Assembly (NCBI GenBank): GCA_032718565.1
Contig: JAVGVS010000305.1
Location: forward strand, 434,001 to 498,000
Length of the DNA: 64,000 nt
Reading direction: 5' to 3'
Source of the DNA: Distichodus sexfasciatus
Taxonomy: Eukaryota > Chordata > Actinopteri > Characiformes > Distichodontidae
Shown piece after piece: positions 22,547 through 33,933 of the stretch. The notes below the pieces were generated by a model, which saw only the letters and a program-made list of their open reading frames with translations, was not told the origin of the DNA and did no database searches. A program made the position numbers and the translations under genes. Position 1 is the stretch's first letter. Each line of letters opens with the position of its first letter.

Positions 22547-23620
22547 TGGTAAATGGAGGACGATTTTATTAATGGTATTGAATGATGCGCATTATGGACC
22601 CGTAGACATACGGCTGTGGCGCAGGTGGGGTCGAACGTGACAGACATGTTTATCGTACGAGGCCAGACGTGTATACAATAATGGAAGCTAGGGGTTGGTA
22701 TTGTATTTCTATATTATTATTTTCTATAGTCACTTGTTAGGATAAACACATTAGGAACTGTAGAGAAACCTTTTTGTTTTGTCTGAAATAGTCTGGACGC
22801 GATTTGAAAGAACTTTATTGATCTGGAGGTAAATTGTAGTGCCTTTGGCATAGTCAGTGCTACCAGAAAAATATGCGAAAATAGGTGAAAACCTGAGAGA
22901 GCTCGACGACAATTTTATTAATGCCACAGAATTATGCACATTATGGGTTATAGACGTACGTCTGCAATGTAGGTGGGGTCAGACATGACAGACGTTTACC
23001 GTACTAAGCAAAATGTGTATACAAAAATGGTAGCTAGTAATGGTGGCATTCAAATTTCTTGAATTTTAATGTTTTCAGTACTTTCCTAGTATGAATATTT
23101 TATGGACTATAGAGAAAGCTTTCAGTCTTTGGTGGAATTGTCCTAACGTTGTTTCTGGGCAGTTGGCAACGTAACGGTTAGGGAGTTTGGCTGTGTGACT
23201 GGAGGCTCACAAGATCAAGTCAAGGACCTGAAAAGTTATCACTTAGATACTCATGAGCAAGGCACCATCCCCAAGCACTGCTCCCCCGGTGCTGCAGGTC
23301 GGCTGCCCAATGCTATCCTATATGGATGGGTCAAATGCAGAGGTCAAAGTTTCGTTGGGGTGCAAAGTGTGCTGTGCTGTATTCACAATGACAAATAATC
23401 ACTCACTTTAATTCACTTTACCGTACGAGTGCTTTTGTGTATACAAAGATGTAGCTAGTCACGTTTTAAAGCATTTTCTTATGAATAAGTCATTGTTTTG
23501 GTCATTGATGAAATAGTTCAAACTAGGTTTGAAAACAACTACAATGACCACAAGGGAAATTCTTGTCCCTTCAATATAGTCAGTGCCAAAAGAAAAAAAT
23601 ATTGCAGTATGACAACTCTG
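22547..23620. repeat. Three diverged tandem copies of a unit of about 350 bp
   Basis: Shared landmarks recur in order. 'acgattttattaatg' and 'acaattttattaatg' lie at about 22560 and 22909. 'cagacgtgtatacaata', 'aatgtgtatacaaaaat' and 'ttgtgtatacaaagat' lie at about 22664, 23012 and 23434. 'catagtcagtgctaccagaa' and 'tatagtcagtgccaaaagaa' lie at about 22850 and 23575. The first two copies are about 346 bp apart; the second is cut short by a SINE at 23160-23419. No coding capacity. Confidence 0.75.
23160..23419 (+). mobile_element. tRNA-derived SINE, family A, + strand copy
   Basis: It reads 'agttggcaacgtaacggtta' at the tRNA head, then 'gatactcatgagcaaggcac', 'gatgggtcaaatgcagaggt' and 'attcacaatgacaaataatc'. 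The box-B region is badly mutated. It interrupts the diverged tandem repeat around it. Confidence 0.8.
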
Positions 23621-24435
23621 TGTAAAGATTCTGAGAAGAACAGATCAGTAGTCTAAAATGGCTTAAGACAGTGGAATAAAACTACTAGTAGCAGGTAGTA
23701 ATGCAATAAACAAGGGCTGTCCACATACATTTTGAAAAAAAATGTTTTGCATAGACTAATGACCATGCAATTCTTTCAGTCATCAGACAAAAGAACTTGC
23801 CTAACAGAGTTCATTTGTGCATTAAATCGCACTAGCTTGCTTGTTGTGAGCTAATAGTGGGCTTTTGCTTATGCTTGGCTGGCTGTATTGCAATGTTTTA
23901 ATAGTGTTTTAATTTCACAACAGCAACAATCATGGACATGGCTTAGGGCAAACATTATCGTTAACAAAAAATGCAGGTTAGAGACCTTCACACACGCTCG
24001 AATTGATTGCATAAGGTACTGTAAAAGCTGACTGTGACAACAAGTAAAGTTGAAGAAAGAGCAGGAGTGTGTGCAGTCTTACAGAATTATAAAAATACAA
24101 TTGTCAGGCATTACATGCTTTTAATTGGGAATTGGTGCCACGGACCAAATTTGGAATAGAAATATAAGATGATGAAAAGAGACATTTATTAAGTCAAGCA
24201 CCAAAAAGAACCACCTGGTGTAAATCTCCACAAATGCTTGGAAATTATTGCTAAATTTAAACTGGTAAAGAACTGATTGGTTACAAGTGTCACAAGTGTT
24301 TTGGAAAAAGAGTAAGCCAGACTTTGGTTTTGACAAAAGTGACTTAGGAAGTGGAACCAAAAAAATCCAAAGTAACTGGTCCATTAAAACCATAGAGGTG
24401 TGCAGCAGGGACGTATGGTTAGAGGAATATTTAGG
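23621..24435. other. AT-rich non-coding sequence
   Basis: No gene recognised. A 137-codon frame on the minus strand (24121-24534) runs into the neighbouring SINE and has no family resemblance. Confidence 0.4.
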
Positions 24436-24600
24436 TGTGTGACTATTTGCCATAGCACATGAAATGCGACCAATCCGTGAAGTGGGCAGCGTTGGCAGCA
24501 CCCGAAAAGCAGTGCCTGGGGACAGTACCTTCACCTGTCTAGGACTTGAACTGGTGACCCTCCGATCACCAACTCCCTAACCGTTACACTACCAACTGCC
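24436..24600 (-). mobile_element. tRNA-derived SINE, family A, shortened copy
   Basis: On the + strand: 'gaccaatccgtgaagtgggc', 'aagcagtgcctggggacagt', box-B complement 'ggacttgaactggtgacc', then 'ctaccaactgcc'. The 'gctcatgagtacctcag' block is lost. Confidence 0.75.
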
Positions 24601-26194
24601 TTCAATACATAATATATTAGGGGAAGGATTTTATTCAGTATAAAATGAGATTTTCTGACTTTGTAAGTTTAGTTCATCTTGGGACGACTCCTTTTAGTAT
24701 GTAGATTTTTAGTAATTATATTAATACATTATTTTTGTTCTGCAAATACGCTAGACTGTTTGTTTGTTATTTGTAATTGAAGTGGTATTTTCGAGGACAC
24801 GAGAGTCTCACCAACATGTCAGGAAGATGAAGGGCGAGCAATGGGAGGTTGTGACGGTGTTGGCGGGAAGCGGACGGACAACTTTTTACCCCCCAGAAAG
24901 CTGTGAGTTTTTGCTCGCGTCATTTGAGTCGAGACGATGCAGTCAACGCCTGTGATTAGCTTACTTCTAACCTTTTTATTTATTTGCAGTTACGTCTTAC
25001 TCTTGAACGCCTTCCCGTAAAATGTGCCAGAATATTCTGGAAGTCATTATGAAGATCCCACTGTTATTTCACTCCCGGCCTGTCACCCCACCCCCACACC
25101 CACTCACTCCCTCTTCTTCCTCCTGACTTCCTTTCCCCTTAATCGCTCCTCTCTCCTCCCAACTGCCCCTCTGTCCTTTGCGGCGCATTAAAAATTTAGG
25201 ACGGCCAGTCGCTGGGCACCATTAGATTAAAAAAAAGGAAAGGTGTTCCAAGCATGGCATCTTTTATTAAAAACGGTTTAGACCTTTTTGGACGAGGTCT
25301 GATGGAGACACACACACACAAAGGACAAACAGACATTCATATGTTAATGCGGGTTACATTACACACAATCACACACACATTTTGATATGGAAAGACTGAT
25401 TTCTAATGCAGGCTGGAGGTTTTAGAGAAAGGAATGTCCAAAGGGTATAAGTGTGTGTGAGTGTATATGGGGCTTGTGAGGACCTGACTGTCCCCTAAAA
25501 GAAGGAAAAACTATTATTACTGTTTTCATGGCTTTGAGTGAATGCTCCCCATGAGGACGTCTTGTCATTATGGGAGTCTATGGAAGTAGCTCACAGAAAT
25601 AGTAATACAAGTGTGTGTGTGTATGTGTGTGAACTTTTGTGGGAGATCAGAAGGTGTCCAGAGCAAGCAATGATTCAGTGCTGGCTGATCTGTGTGGATA
25701 TGGATTGAGTCTTATCATCGAAAATTTAAGGTCTTATAAAGTCTTATCTCATATTGCTGAATAAATCACCCAAACACACACAAGCCTCCCTCACACTCAC
25801 CCTGCAAAGAATGTAAGAGGGTGAGTGTGTTTTAGGTCTCTGGGTGAGAAACAGAGAGAAAGGTGTTGGTGAGATGAGAGACACTAAAAGAGAAAGAGGT
25901 GTGTGTGTAAGAAAGAAATGGGTCTATATGAGAGAATGCATGTGGCAGTGTGTAAGTAAAAGTGTTAAAAGAGAGGTGGGGGGGGAGAAAGGAGGAAAAA
26001 CTGGACGAAAGCACTAACCTTATGTGCATACACAATTACATTTCCAATAGAGTCCAAGCATATTATCATAGAGCGCTTCCTCTCTCTCTCTCTCTTTCCC
26101 CAGAGTGCTGCAGGCATAAAAAGCATCTGAAAGCAGAAGTGTTTGAAAAATGGACTTTGAAACTGAAAGGGTGCAGACCGGTCTGTTTTAAAGC

Positions 26195-26198
<4 letters not shown>
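24601..26198. other. Non-coding sequence with scattered microsatellites
   Basis: Positions 24780-25250 are of higher complexity ('gaggttgtgacggtgttggc', 'aaatttaggacggccagtcg') and may hold a regulatory island. From 25300 onward there are short CA/GT runs and GA-rich stretches. No exon is supported. Confidence 0.35.

Positions 26199-26234
<36 letters not shown>
26199..26234. repeat. (GT)n microsatellite
   Basis: Perfect GT run of 36 bp. Confidence 0.95.
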
Positions 26235-26236
<2 letters not shown>

Positions 26237-26985
26237 CGAGGTATGGATGAGCAGATAAGAGATGAGAAATGGATGAGAGGATGCCGATGAGTCTGGACCG
26301 ACTAACACCTGCTCCCACATCAGGCACAGAACTCATTCCCCCAATCTGACTACACATTTATGGAAAATGTAACAAGTTATTTGGATTTCACTGGATTCCA
26401 CTGAAGCTGCATGAATAAATATGTATGACAGCTGACCCCACCCTCTAACCTTTGACATTAAAAACTTGATTTATGCAAATTATACAAACTGTATGTCAAG
26501 GCACTGCAGGTCAAGATCTGAACTGAACACCTCAATAAATAAGGAAAGACTTGCAGTTGTCAGTTTTATATTATTATTAATTAGCTTAACTTTTCACAAA
26601 TCAAGTTTACCCTTGTGATTTAAAAAAATACTATATAGTTTATAAAATATACTATATTCTTCAAAATAAACTAAGACTTTGATCACAATAATAAACTTAT
26701 CAAGATGTATTGTACATCTAACATTGTCAGTTATGATATTTGAGTCTTATCTCTTATCCAGTACACTGAACGAGAGATTTGCAGCCCATCAGGAATGTAT
26801 TTTCTTCATACTTGTGCAACTACTAGTCAACAAACTCTGTCATCATAAATCATCCAAATGGCATCCAGCATCTATCACAGAAAATCTTTTGAAATGGTTT
26901 ATTTCAGAACACAAACATGATATCCCATGTGAGTGGGATATTTTAGACAGCAAGTTTCTGTAGCTGGTGTGTTGAAAGCATAAAA
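26235..26985. other. AT-rich non-coding sequence
   Basis: No gene or repeat recognised. The interval 26560-26680 is very AT-rich. Confidence 0.4.
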
Positions 26986-26999
26986 AATTAAATCCTCAA

Positions 27000-27357
27000 A
27001 TAAAAAAGGATTTGAGTGACTTTGACAAGACCCAAATTGCAATGGCTAGACGACTATGTCAGAACGTCTCCAAAGCTTCAGTTCTTGTGGGATGTTCCTG
27101 GTCTGCAGGGTTTCAGGATCTAACAAAACTGGCCCAAAGAGGGAAAATAATGAACCAGTGTCAGTGTCATGAGTGGCCCAGGCTGGTCAAGAGGCACATG
27201 GGGAGTGAAGTCTGGCTTGTGTTGTCCAGATGATCAAAATGATATGGTTGGTTCTGATAGAAACGTGACAGAGATAACATAGTGTATCACAGTTTGTTGC
27301 GTATGGAACCTATACCCAGGTAGGTGGTCATAATGTTATGGCTGATCTGTATATGTT
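27000..27357 (+). mobile_element. Tc1/mariner-type transposon relic, internally deleted
   Basis: The frame at 27012-27233 resembles the N-terminal DNA-binding region of a Tc1-like transposase (SDFDKTQIAMARRL, then a helix-turn-helix-like VSKASVLVGCS, then WPRLVKRH). A stop ends it early. Downstream 'gttctgatagaaacgtg', 'gtttgttgcgtatgg' and 'ggtggtcataatgttatgg' match other parts of such elements, so the catalytic region has been deleted. Non-functional. Confidence 0.7.
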
Positions 27358-28275
27358 AAGTAAGAGCTTGTGGCAACGGGTAGCTTTGACAATTAACTGA
27401 ATATTTGTTGCATAGAAATAATAATTAAAGCAACTTAAGGAGGGCTTCAACGTGGTCTTGAACTTCTGAGACATCAGAATGTATTTTGTTGTACTGTCCC
27501 ACTGCAGATGACATGTAAAAAAATCCATTTTTAGCTAAAACTAACAAAAATATTTGGAACATATTATATGACAATATGAACGTCGACAGCTTGTGTGTGA
27601 CGTGAACAGTGGTGCAATCAGCCACGATTTGTTCTGGCATGTTCATATGGACAAACTCGCCACCGGGTGTTCCGCAAAAGTCCGGGAGGCAGTTGGTCCA
27701 GGTGGTTGCGAAGCAGATCAGACACAGCAATCAGACACGGAGTGAGCCGCTGCCCAATGCTAGTCGCTAGTCCATTCCTCACTTCATCTGCTGTTGGCTT
27801 TTGGTTTTCAATCTTGCAGGAGCTACAGTCTCATTTCGTGATGTTTCATTTCATATCTTTGTTTTTTATTTTCATTTTCTTTTTTATAACTTTAGTTTCT
27901 TAGTCATTATTTGGGTTATGCTAAGCCTTGCTGTTTTGAGCACACACAAATAGAGGCCAAGTGGGGCTACAGAACAAGGGCAGCAGGATGCTTACACGTG
28001 CCATATTGGGTCTCAGGAGGATTAAAATAATGATTAACTGATTCTTTAGAGGAAACCATAGTCCCTTCTTTGCTCTCCTGACCTGCTATCCTGCACCTCC
28101 CATTAGCAACATTTAGCTGTTTCTCTAAATTTGGTGCTTGTTTGATTTGTTTTACATTATCCACACTCAATTACTTCTCAAGTATAATGTTAATCCATGG
28201 CTCACCAAGGCTGATTTATGTTAGCATGGGACATAGATAGCAAAGCAGATGGGGGGCATGGACTGAAAAACACGC
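27358..28275. other. Non-coding sequence, no feature seen
   Basis: No splice-bounded frame and no repeat landmark recognised. Confidence 0.4.
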
Positions 28276-29095
28276 AATGCCCTGTTCACACTACCTGATT
28301 TATTGGATCTCTGTACTGGTCACACTACACAACCTTCAGAAGCAGTTGTATAGCATGACCCAAAAATGGGAACTGGAGTTTACATCTTAGACTCAAGTCA
28401 TAGTTAATTCACCCACAAAGAGACTTAGAAGTTGACTTCAAACTCATCCTCAAAACTCTCAAGACACAAATTTGACTTAGGATTTGAGATTCAATTATTG
28501 GCCATTATGATTTTATTTTGTTTATTTTTATGCAAGTGAAAAGAAATGTCCAATAATCTAAATGTTTCCCCTTCTTCAGTTATGCACATAGCCACAGATA
28601 ATCAACAATAGCTGCATCTGTGCCATTTGAGATTGTGTTTAGCGATAATGCTTTTGTTCAAAGCGCTAACAAAAGGACAGTGTGTGCAAGGTGTGCTGTC
28701 TGAAAATAAAAGATGCTGGATTGACTATTTTGACTGAATTGCCCTACTTTAACTACAAGATACCTCAAAACACATCAGAAATGTGGTAATTAACTACACC
28801 ATATATTATAAGGTGCCCTTGACCTTGGCCCTCAAGGGCTTAAGACTTGACTTGAACTTGCTCCTCAAAGATTTGAGACTTGATTTGGATCTGTGATGCA
28901 AGATTCATATGGACTTCCAAAAACGGACTTAGCATTTGTTTGGATGAAGATATGAGTCAAGTAATTACTTGTGGGGTAATGTTCACACAAAGTGACTAAA
29001 TCACTGATCAAGTTGAGGCTGATTGGGGACTTTTGTTGCTGATCTGTCAGTGACTCAAAACCAGCATTAAAACCATGTAGCGTGAACTAGTCTTA
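28276..29095. mobile_element. Probable MITE with inverted TTCACRCTAC ends and a secondary insertion
   Basis: The left part has 'ctgttcacactacctgattt'; the right part has 'ccatgtagcgtgaactagtc', whose complement is 'gactagttcacgctacatgg'. These outer ends are inverted repeats. Between them, 28385-28970 is rich in 'gacttga/agacttg' repeats ('cttgacttgaacttgctcct') that look like a separate internal repeat. No frame of note. Confidence 0.5.
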
Positions 29096-29482
29096 AACAA
29101 CACATATGAACAGGATGCAAGTTCTCAAGAAACATTCTGTGAATTCTCACATGCAACAGTGATAAACAATTTGCCAAGACTTGTCTTGCAAGAAATGATC
29201 TGAGATTCATCCCGGCATCTTTTCTCTTTCTCTTTCTGTCTCCCTCCTAGAATCAGGATGAGACTCTGCAGTGACTCAGTCTCGCTGCTAATGGTTTCTG
29301 TCAAAGAGCCAGGGTTCGTAAGGTCAAGTGGTGCCTAACGCGCCTTCAACAGCCCACGCAGATCCATAGCAAGGTCTGAACTAGCTCACTTGCACATGTC
29401 TCTAGACGATGAGTGTCCTCGCTGCAGGGCCTCGACTCCCCCGACCCTTAACCTATGGGGTCCTTTGGGATGGATTGACGTT
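29096..29482. other. Non-coding sequence, no feature seen
   Basis: Moderate-complexity sequence without a supported frame. Confidence 0.4.
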
Positions 29483-29498
29483 GGGGGGGGGGGGGGGG
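29483..29498 (+). repeat. Homopolymer run of 16 G
   Basis: Sixteen consecutive G residues on the + strand, read directly. Such runs can form G-quadruplexes and are prone to sequencing and replication slippage. Confidence 0.9.
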
Positions 29499-31268
29499 TG
29501 GAGTTTTGAGCTTGTTAAGTCATTCTCAGACTCACTGGCGGCTCCTTGTGGGAAGGCAATGTGAGTGGAGGGGGTTCATAAATGAGTCTGCATGGAGTAA
29601 TGATTCTCAGAGCTGTCAGAACAAATACTGCATCTGCACCCCATCTACACACATGCAATGTGACTCATTTATGCAAGCCTATTGCTGTCCCCGATGTGCG
29701 CGCACACACACACACATACACACATATAATGCAGCACTCCTTCATGCTCGACCTTCTTTTCTCTCTGGATCTATGCCCACCCACCCACACACACACTTAG
29801 ACTGACACACAATGCGACACTCATTCATGCCCACCCTTTCCCCACTATGCTGACATGTCAAACACACATGCACACACACACACACACACAGAACACACTC
29901 TAGAGGTCAGATGGGGGACATGTGCTAAGAGAAGGGGCAGCAACTGGAAAACAGCTGCAGTGCTCAGAACCAGATTAATACCAGCAGACAGCAAAGGAAA
30001 AGCATATATTACTGAGAGAGAGACAGAGAGAGAGAGAGAGAACAAAACTGCGGGAGAAAGTGAGATTGAATAAGTGACGATCATTAGATATTTGTCCCGA
30101 GAGAAGTAGAAGACAGATTTTTGACCTCAGTCTAATCAAGGAATTAATGAATCTAACGTTTATCTGCACTCATTCAAACACTGCCAAAGCCCTGTGGTGT
30201 ATGTGTGTGTGGCGAGGTATAACAGAAAGTGTGTGATTGTATGTTAGGTATGGAATAGCTATTGTTACTTAACAACCTCTGTCTGTCATTCCTATTATCT
30301 CCCTTCCTATCTCTCTCTTCTCTCATCCTTCCTTCTTTTACAGCAGGTATCTGACAATGAGTCTATACTGCTTTAATTGCATAATTCCCTCAAAAAGATG
30401 TAGACCTTTTCTTTAATCTTCCACCACTGATCCCTTTCCTTTCCCTTCCTCTATATGCCACTGCATCATTCAACCAACCATACATTCTCTCCGTCATTTA
30501 TCTCACTCCATTTCTGGTATCTCTAATGACAGTACTGTGACACTCTCCTCCAGTGAAAAGTTGATTGTTGTTTGTTGTCACCTCGCATCTTTTTTTAAAA
30601 AGTCTTCAAAAAGTCATGTTTACTACAGAAAGCACAGAATCTTTTGATTATAGTTAACATATTTTTGTGCCAAAAAAATAATTAACTATGAAAAATTCTG
30701 GGTTTTTTTGTTTGTTTTTTCAACAAAAATACATGTTGCAGACAAACACTGTTTCCATTTTTAGTCAAGTAGCTTTTGATACTGTTGTTATGTTGAGTTC
30801 TTCTTCCGATCATGCTGCTGTTAAGTCATTATTCTGGCCAGAGCTTGCAGTTGGCATGTTAAAAGGGCACCTGCTTGCCCATGGAGTGCCACAGCAGGAG
30901 GGCGTAACTGTGCCACCCAAGCTGGCATTGCCCTCATGGCACCAGTGACACACATAATGACAAACACAAAGACACACCGAAGCTTGACCTTCTCAAAACA
31001 GTGACAAAAACTTGGGGGAGGGAAAAAAAAATCAGAGAAGAATTAATTATTCCAACTCTCACTTCCAGCCAAAGTGAAAATTGAAAAAGATGGTTGAGTT
31101 TGTCTCCTGACAAATCTCAGAGAGGAGAGATGAAGGAGAGTGTGAGTGTGTGGAAGAAGGAAGGCATCTCCATGGGAATGAGCAGATGTGAGATGGTACA
31201 GTAGTCATCTCGTTTTGTCTTTTTTCCAGCTGCGTCCTACTTTTTCCTCTAATCACTCTGATCACCAC
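29499..31268. other. Non-coding sequence with short CA and GA microsatellites
   Basis: CA runs near 29701-29715, 29785-29797 and 29870-29890, and a GA run near 30015-30040. A C/T-rich region spans about 30290-30500. No exon supported. Confidence 0.5.
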
Positions 31269-31270
31269 TG

Positions 31271-31317
<47 letters not shown>
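31269..31317. repeat. (GT)n microsatellite
   Basis: GT run of about 49 bp with a single TTT interruption. Confidence 0.95.
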
Positions 31318-31822
31318 ACGTGCATGTCCTTGCTCCATGGTGCCACTTCAGATCTCGTTTACTAAGGAAGATGTACTCATTTACTTATATAAAAAAATAT
31401 ACATTTTTGTTACTTACAAAATACAAGGCTTGCAATGCTTCCTTTAAAAACTATACAGTTTTTATTCTTAATATTTGTAAGACTGTGCAGGCACCCACAC
31501 TTGCCTTTGTTTAAAACAAGATACACTTTGTCATCCCAACAATTTACTTGGTGAGATTACTCACTTATTTTACAGCATATGATAAGCAGCAATGGTTCAA
31601 ATGATTATAATGGACAAACTATAAAAATACTGCAACTGGGAAAACATATAATACTGTGTCTTGAACCACCCCTCATATTTTGGTTACGGAGAGTCAGACC
31701 TGACTTGACGAATAGTATTTGCATATTATTCTACAGATGGTCAGCGAGTTAAGACACACTTGTCTTTCTCGGTCCATAGGTTATAAATGCCCAATACATG
31801 CCATACTTAGAACTTTAGAATG

Positions 31823-31853
<31 letters not shown>

Positions 31854-32385
31854 TATATATAATATATATATATATAGACTATAAACTATCCAAACAAAAA
31901 CTTTCACATCCAAATAGAAATGTCTTGGTCTTAGCTTTTTTAATATTTTTATTTCTGACCTTCATTCTAAATCATTCTACATATGTCAACCATTACTATT
32001 ACTATTTCCTCATTACTTGGCAAATGTTAACTGATTTTCAAAATTCTTTAATGCTTACATTCAAAATATAGTAACTAATAACTAACTATACTATTATATA
32101 TTGATACCTAACAGCACTTTGCAAAACTGGAAAAACTGTCTTGAGCAAAGCCTCACTGACTACGGGATTGACCAGTGATGCTGTTGATTTTCTGCATATG
32201 TCTGTGTAAAATGGGGGCATTTTAAACATTCTTCGTAACTTGCAATAGCAAAAAGCAATAATTGTTGTTTTATTTGATCATAAATTATATTTGATTAGTC
32301 ACTGTTGTTATGTTGTTATGTATGATCAATATGAAAATTTCACTGTAGTGCAGATTTTTAAGATTATTTATATGGTGTATATAAA

Positions 32386-32420
<35 letters not shown>

Positions 32421-33034
32421 ACACAAAATCTTTCCTCTATTTATATCCATGACTAGCACTCAACAAATTGCTAATTAAGCACCTACACCGCTGAGAGGTC
32501 AATGGTCTACTTGCAGCTGTGTTGAGTGTAGAGGTCATTATGAAAGCACTGCCGCAGACGTCCAGCCATCATAAAACATTTCACTCTCTCAGCTTTAGAG
32601 GAAACAGAGGAAGATTGAGCCTGGGAGTCCTTAATAACATCCCTCAGGCAAAGCAGGACCCAACGTGATCTTTGATGCGGCCCAACGCTTGACGAAGTTA
32701 CATGTATCAAAAGTGGGCAAGTAAGGCTTAGTGGAAATCAGGCGCTTTCAATCACACTTTCCCACAGTTCAAAAAAAAATCCACACGAACTATTTTACAC
32801 TTCTCTTGTAATGTCTCCCGCAATCTGGCATGAGTCAGACGTCCCCCACCTGCCTTCAGGCGCCATTCGTGTTTTGTGTAATGACGCACGTTTGGACGCA
32901 AGAAAGGACAATCAGACATTTTACTGGAACCTTAGGCCAGAGAGGCACGTCATTATGGCAAAAAAAGGAGTAATGCAGGCATCTGCTTGGTGAGATAGCA
33001 AATTTTTGTACTTAAAATTAAATTTACATTTATG
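31318..33034. other. AT-rich non-coding sequence with AT and CT microsatellites
   Basis: An (AT)n run lies at 31822-31876 and a (CT)n run at 32391-32418. Near 31648-31680 ('aatactgtgtcttgaaccac') and 32120-32150 ('actggaaaaactgtcttgag') are wordings close to the termini of the Tc1-type MITE at 45852-46065, so degraded relatives may be present. No exon supported. Confidence 0.5.
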
Positions 33035-33245
33035 GCCTTTGGCAGATGTCCCTATGCAGAGTGACTTAGGTTTTCTAATTTAAGGGACTGGAGCAACTTG
33101 AACATGGTTCAGAATCTTGTGCAGGTTAACCAACTCCTGTCCCCAGCAGACAGTACTGGGGGTTGAGGTGTTGGTACCATGCTCACTGACCCCTTATTGG
33201 CGTGCGAGTTGAACCTGCAACCCTCAGATCACAGGAGCACATCCC
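33035..33245 (-). mobile_element. tRNA-derived SINE, family C (degraded)
   Basis: On the + strand: 'gcctttggcagatgtcccta', 'cagagtgacttaggtt', and at the far end a box-B-like complement 'gagttgaacctgcaaccctc'. The CAGATG...GACTTA body is a common fish SINE wording and differs from families A and B. Diverged. Confidence 0.55.
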
Positions 33246-33931
33246 CAGACACACGAAAGTATCACTACATCAAAGACAGTTGGTGTTCAAGAAAGTGTTG
33301 GTGACTCGGAACAGCCAAGAAGCTGGCTGCAGTCATCTGGAAATTAGTGTGCTGATTTTTTTTTACAAAATATGGCGAAAAGTTTACTGAGATACACATG
33401 TTCTTCAGAGCACATGCAAAAGTACAAAAGCACATGCAAAGTACAAAGGCAGTCATTAACCATCAGAAGTTTGAGATGAGATGAGAGACGTAAGATGCCT
33501 CATTACCAGCTGCAGAAATTGGTAAATATGCCTGCTTTCTTTAAGTCTACGAGTCTTTGCAAAATCAATATTTCTGATGGAAGGCAAAGAAATATCTTTT
33601 GAGGGAAAAGTCCGTTATTGTTTGTCCAAAAATGAGATTTGATGTATCAAAATTAATCAATAACACCTGAAGGTGTGAGCTTTCAGAGTCTATTTCAATG
33701 TGCAGTGATATTTCTCACATGAAAATAGGTAATTATTCCTATCAAACCATTTTCACAGGAAAAGTTATATGAGAATAAAAACTTGAATGGCTTGAATTCA
33801 GGCAGACACAGGCATCACTGTCCTGTCCTGCCATTGTTTAGGCCTTGAGCAAGACCCTTGGCCCCTTAATGTGTGTCTGACCCTGTGCTCTGACCCCAAA
33901 CTTCACGCATGTCCAACGTTTTGTCTGTAGG
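33246..33931. other. Non-coding sequence, no feature seen
   Basis: No exon or repeat landmark recognised, apart from a locally duplicated 'aaagcacatgcaaagtac' wording near 33415-33445. Confidence 0.4.
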
Positions 33932-33933
33932 TA

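Noticed and set aside
24121..24534. 137-codon minus-strand frame
   Set aside because: Part of it lies inside a SINE copy and the rest has no recognisable domain.
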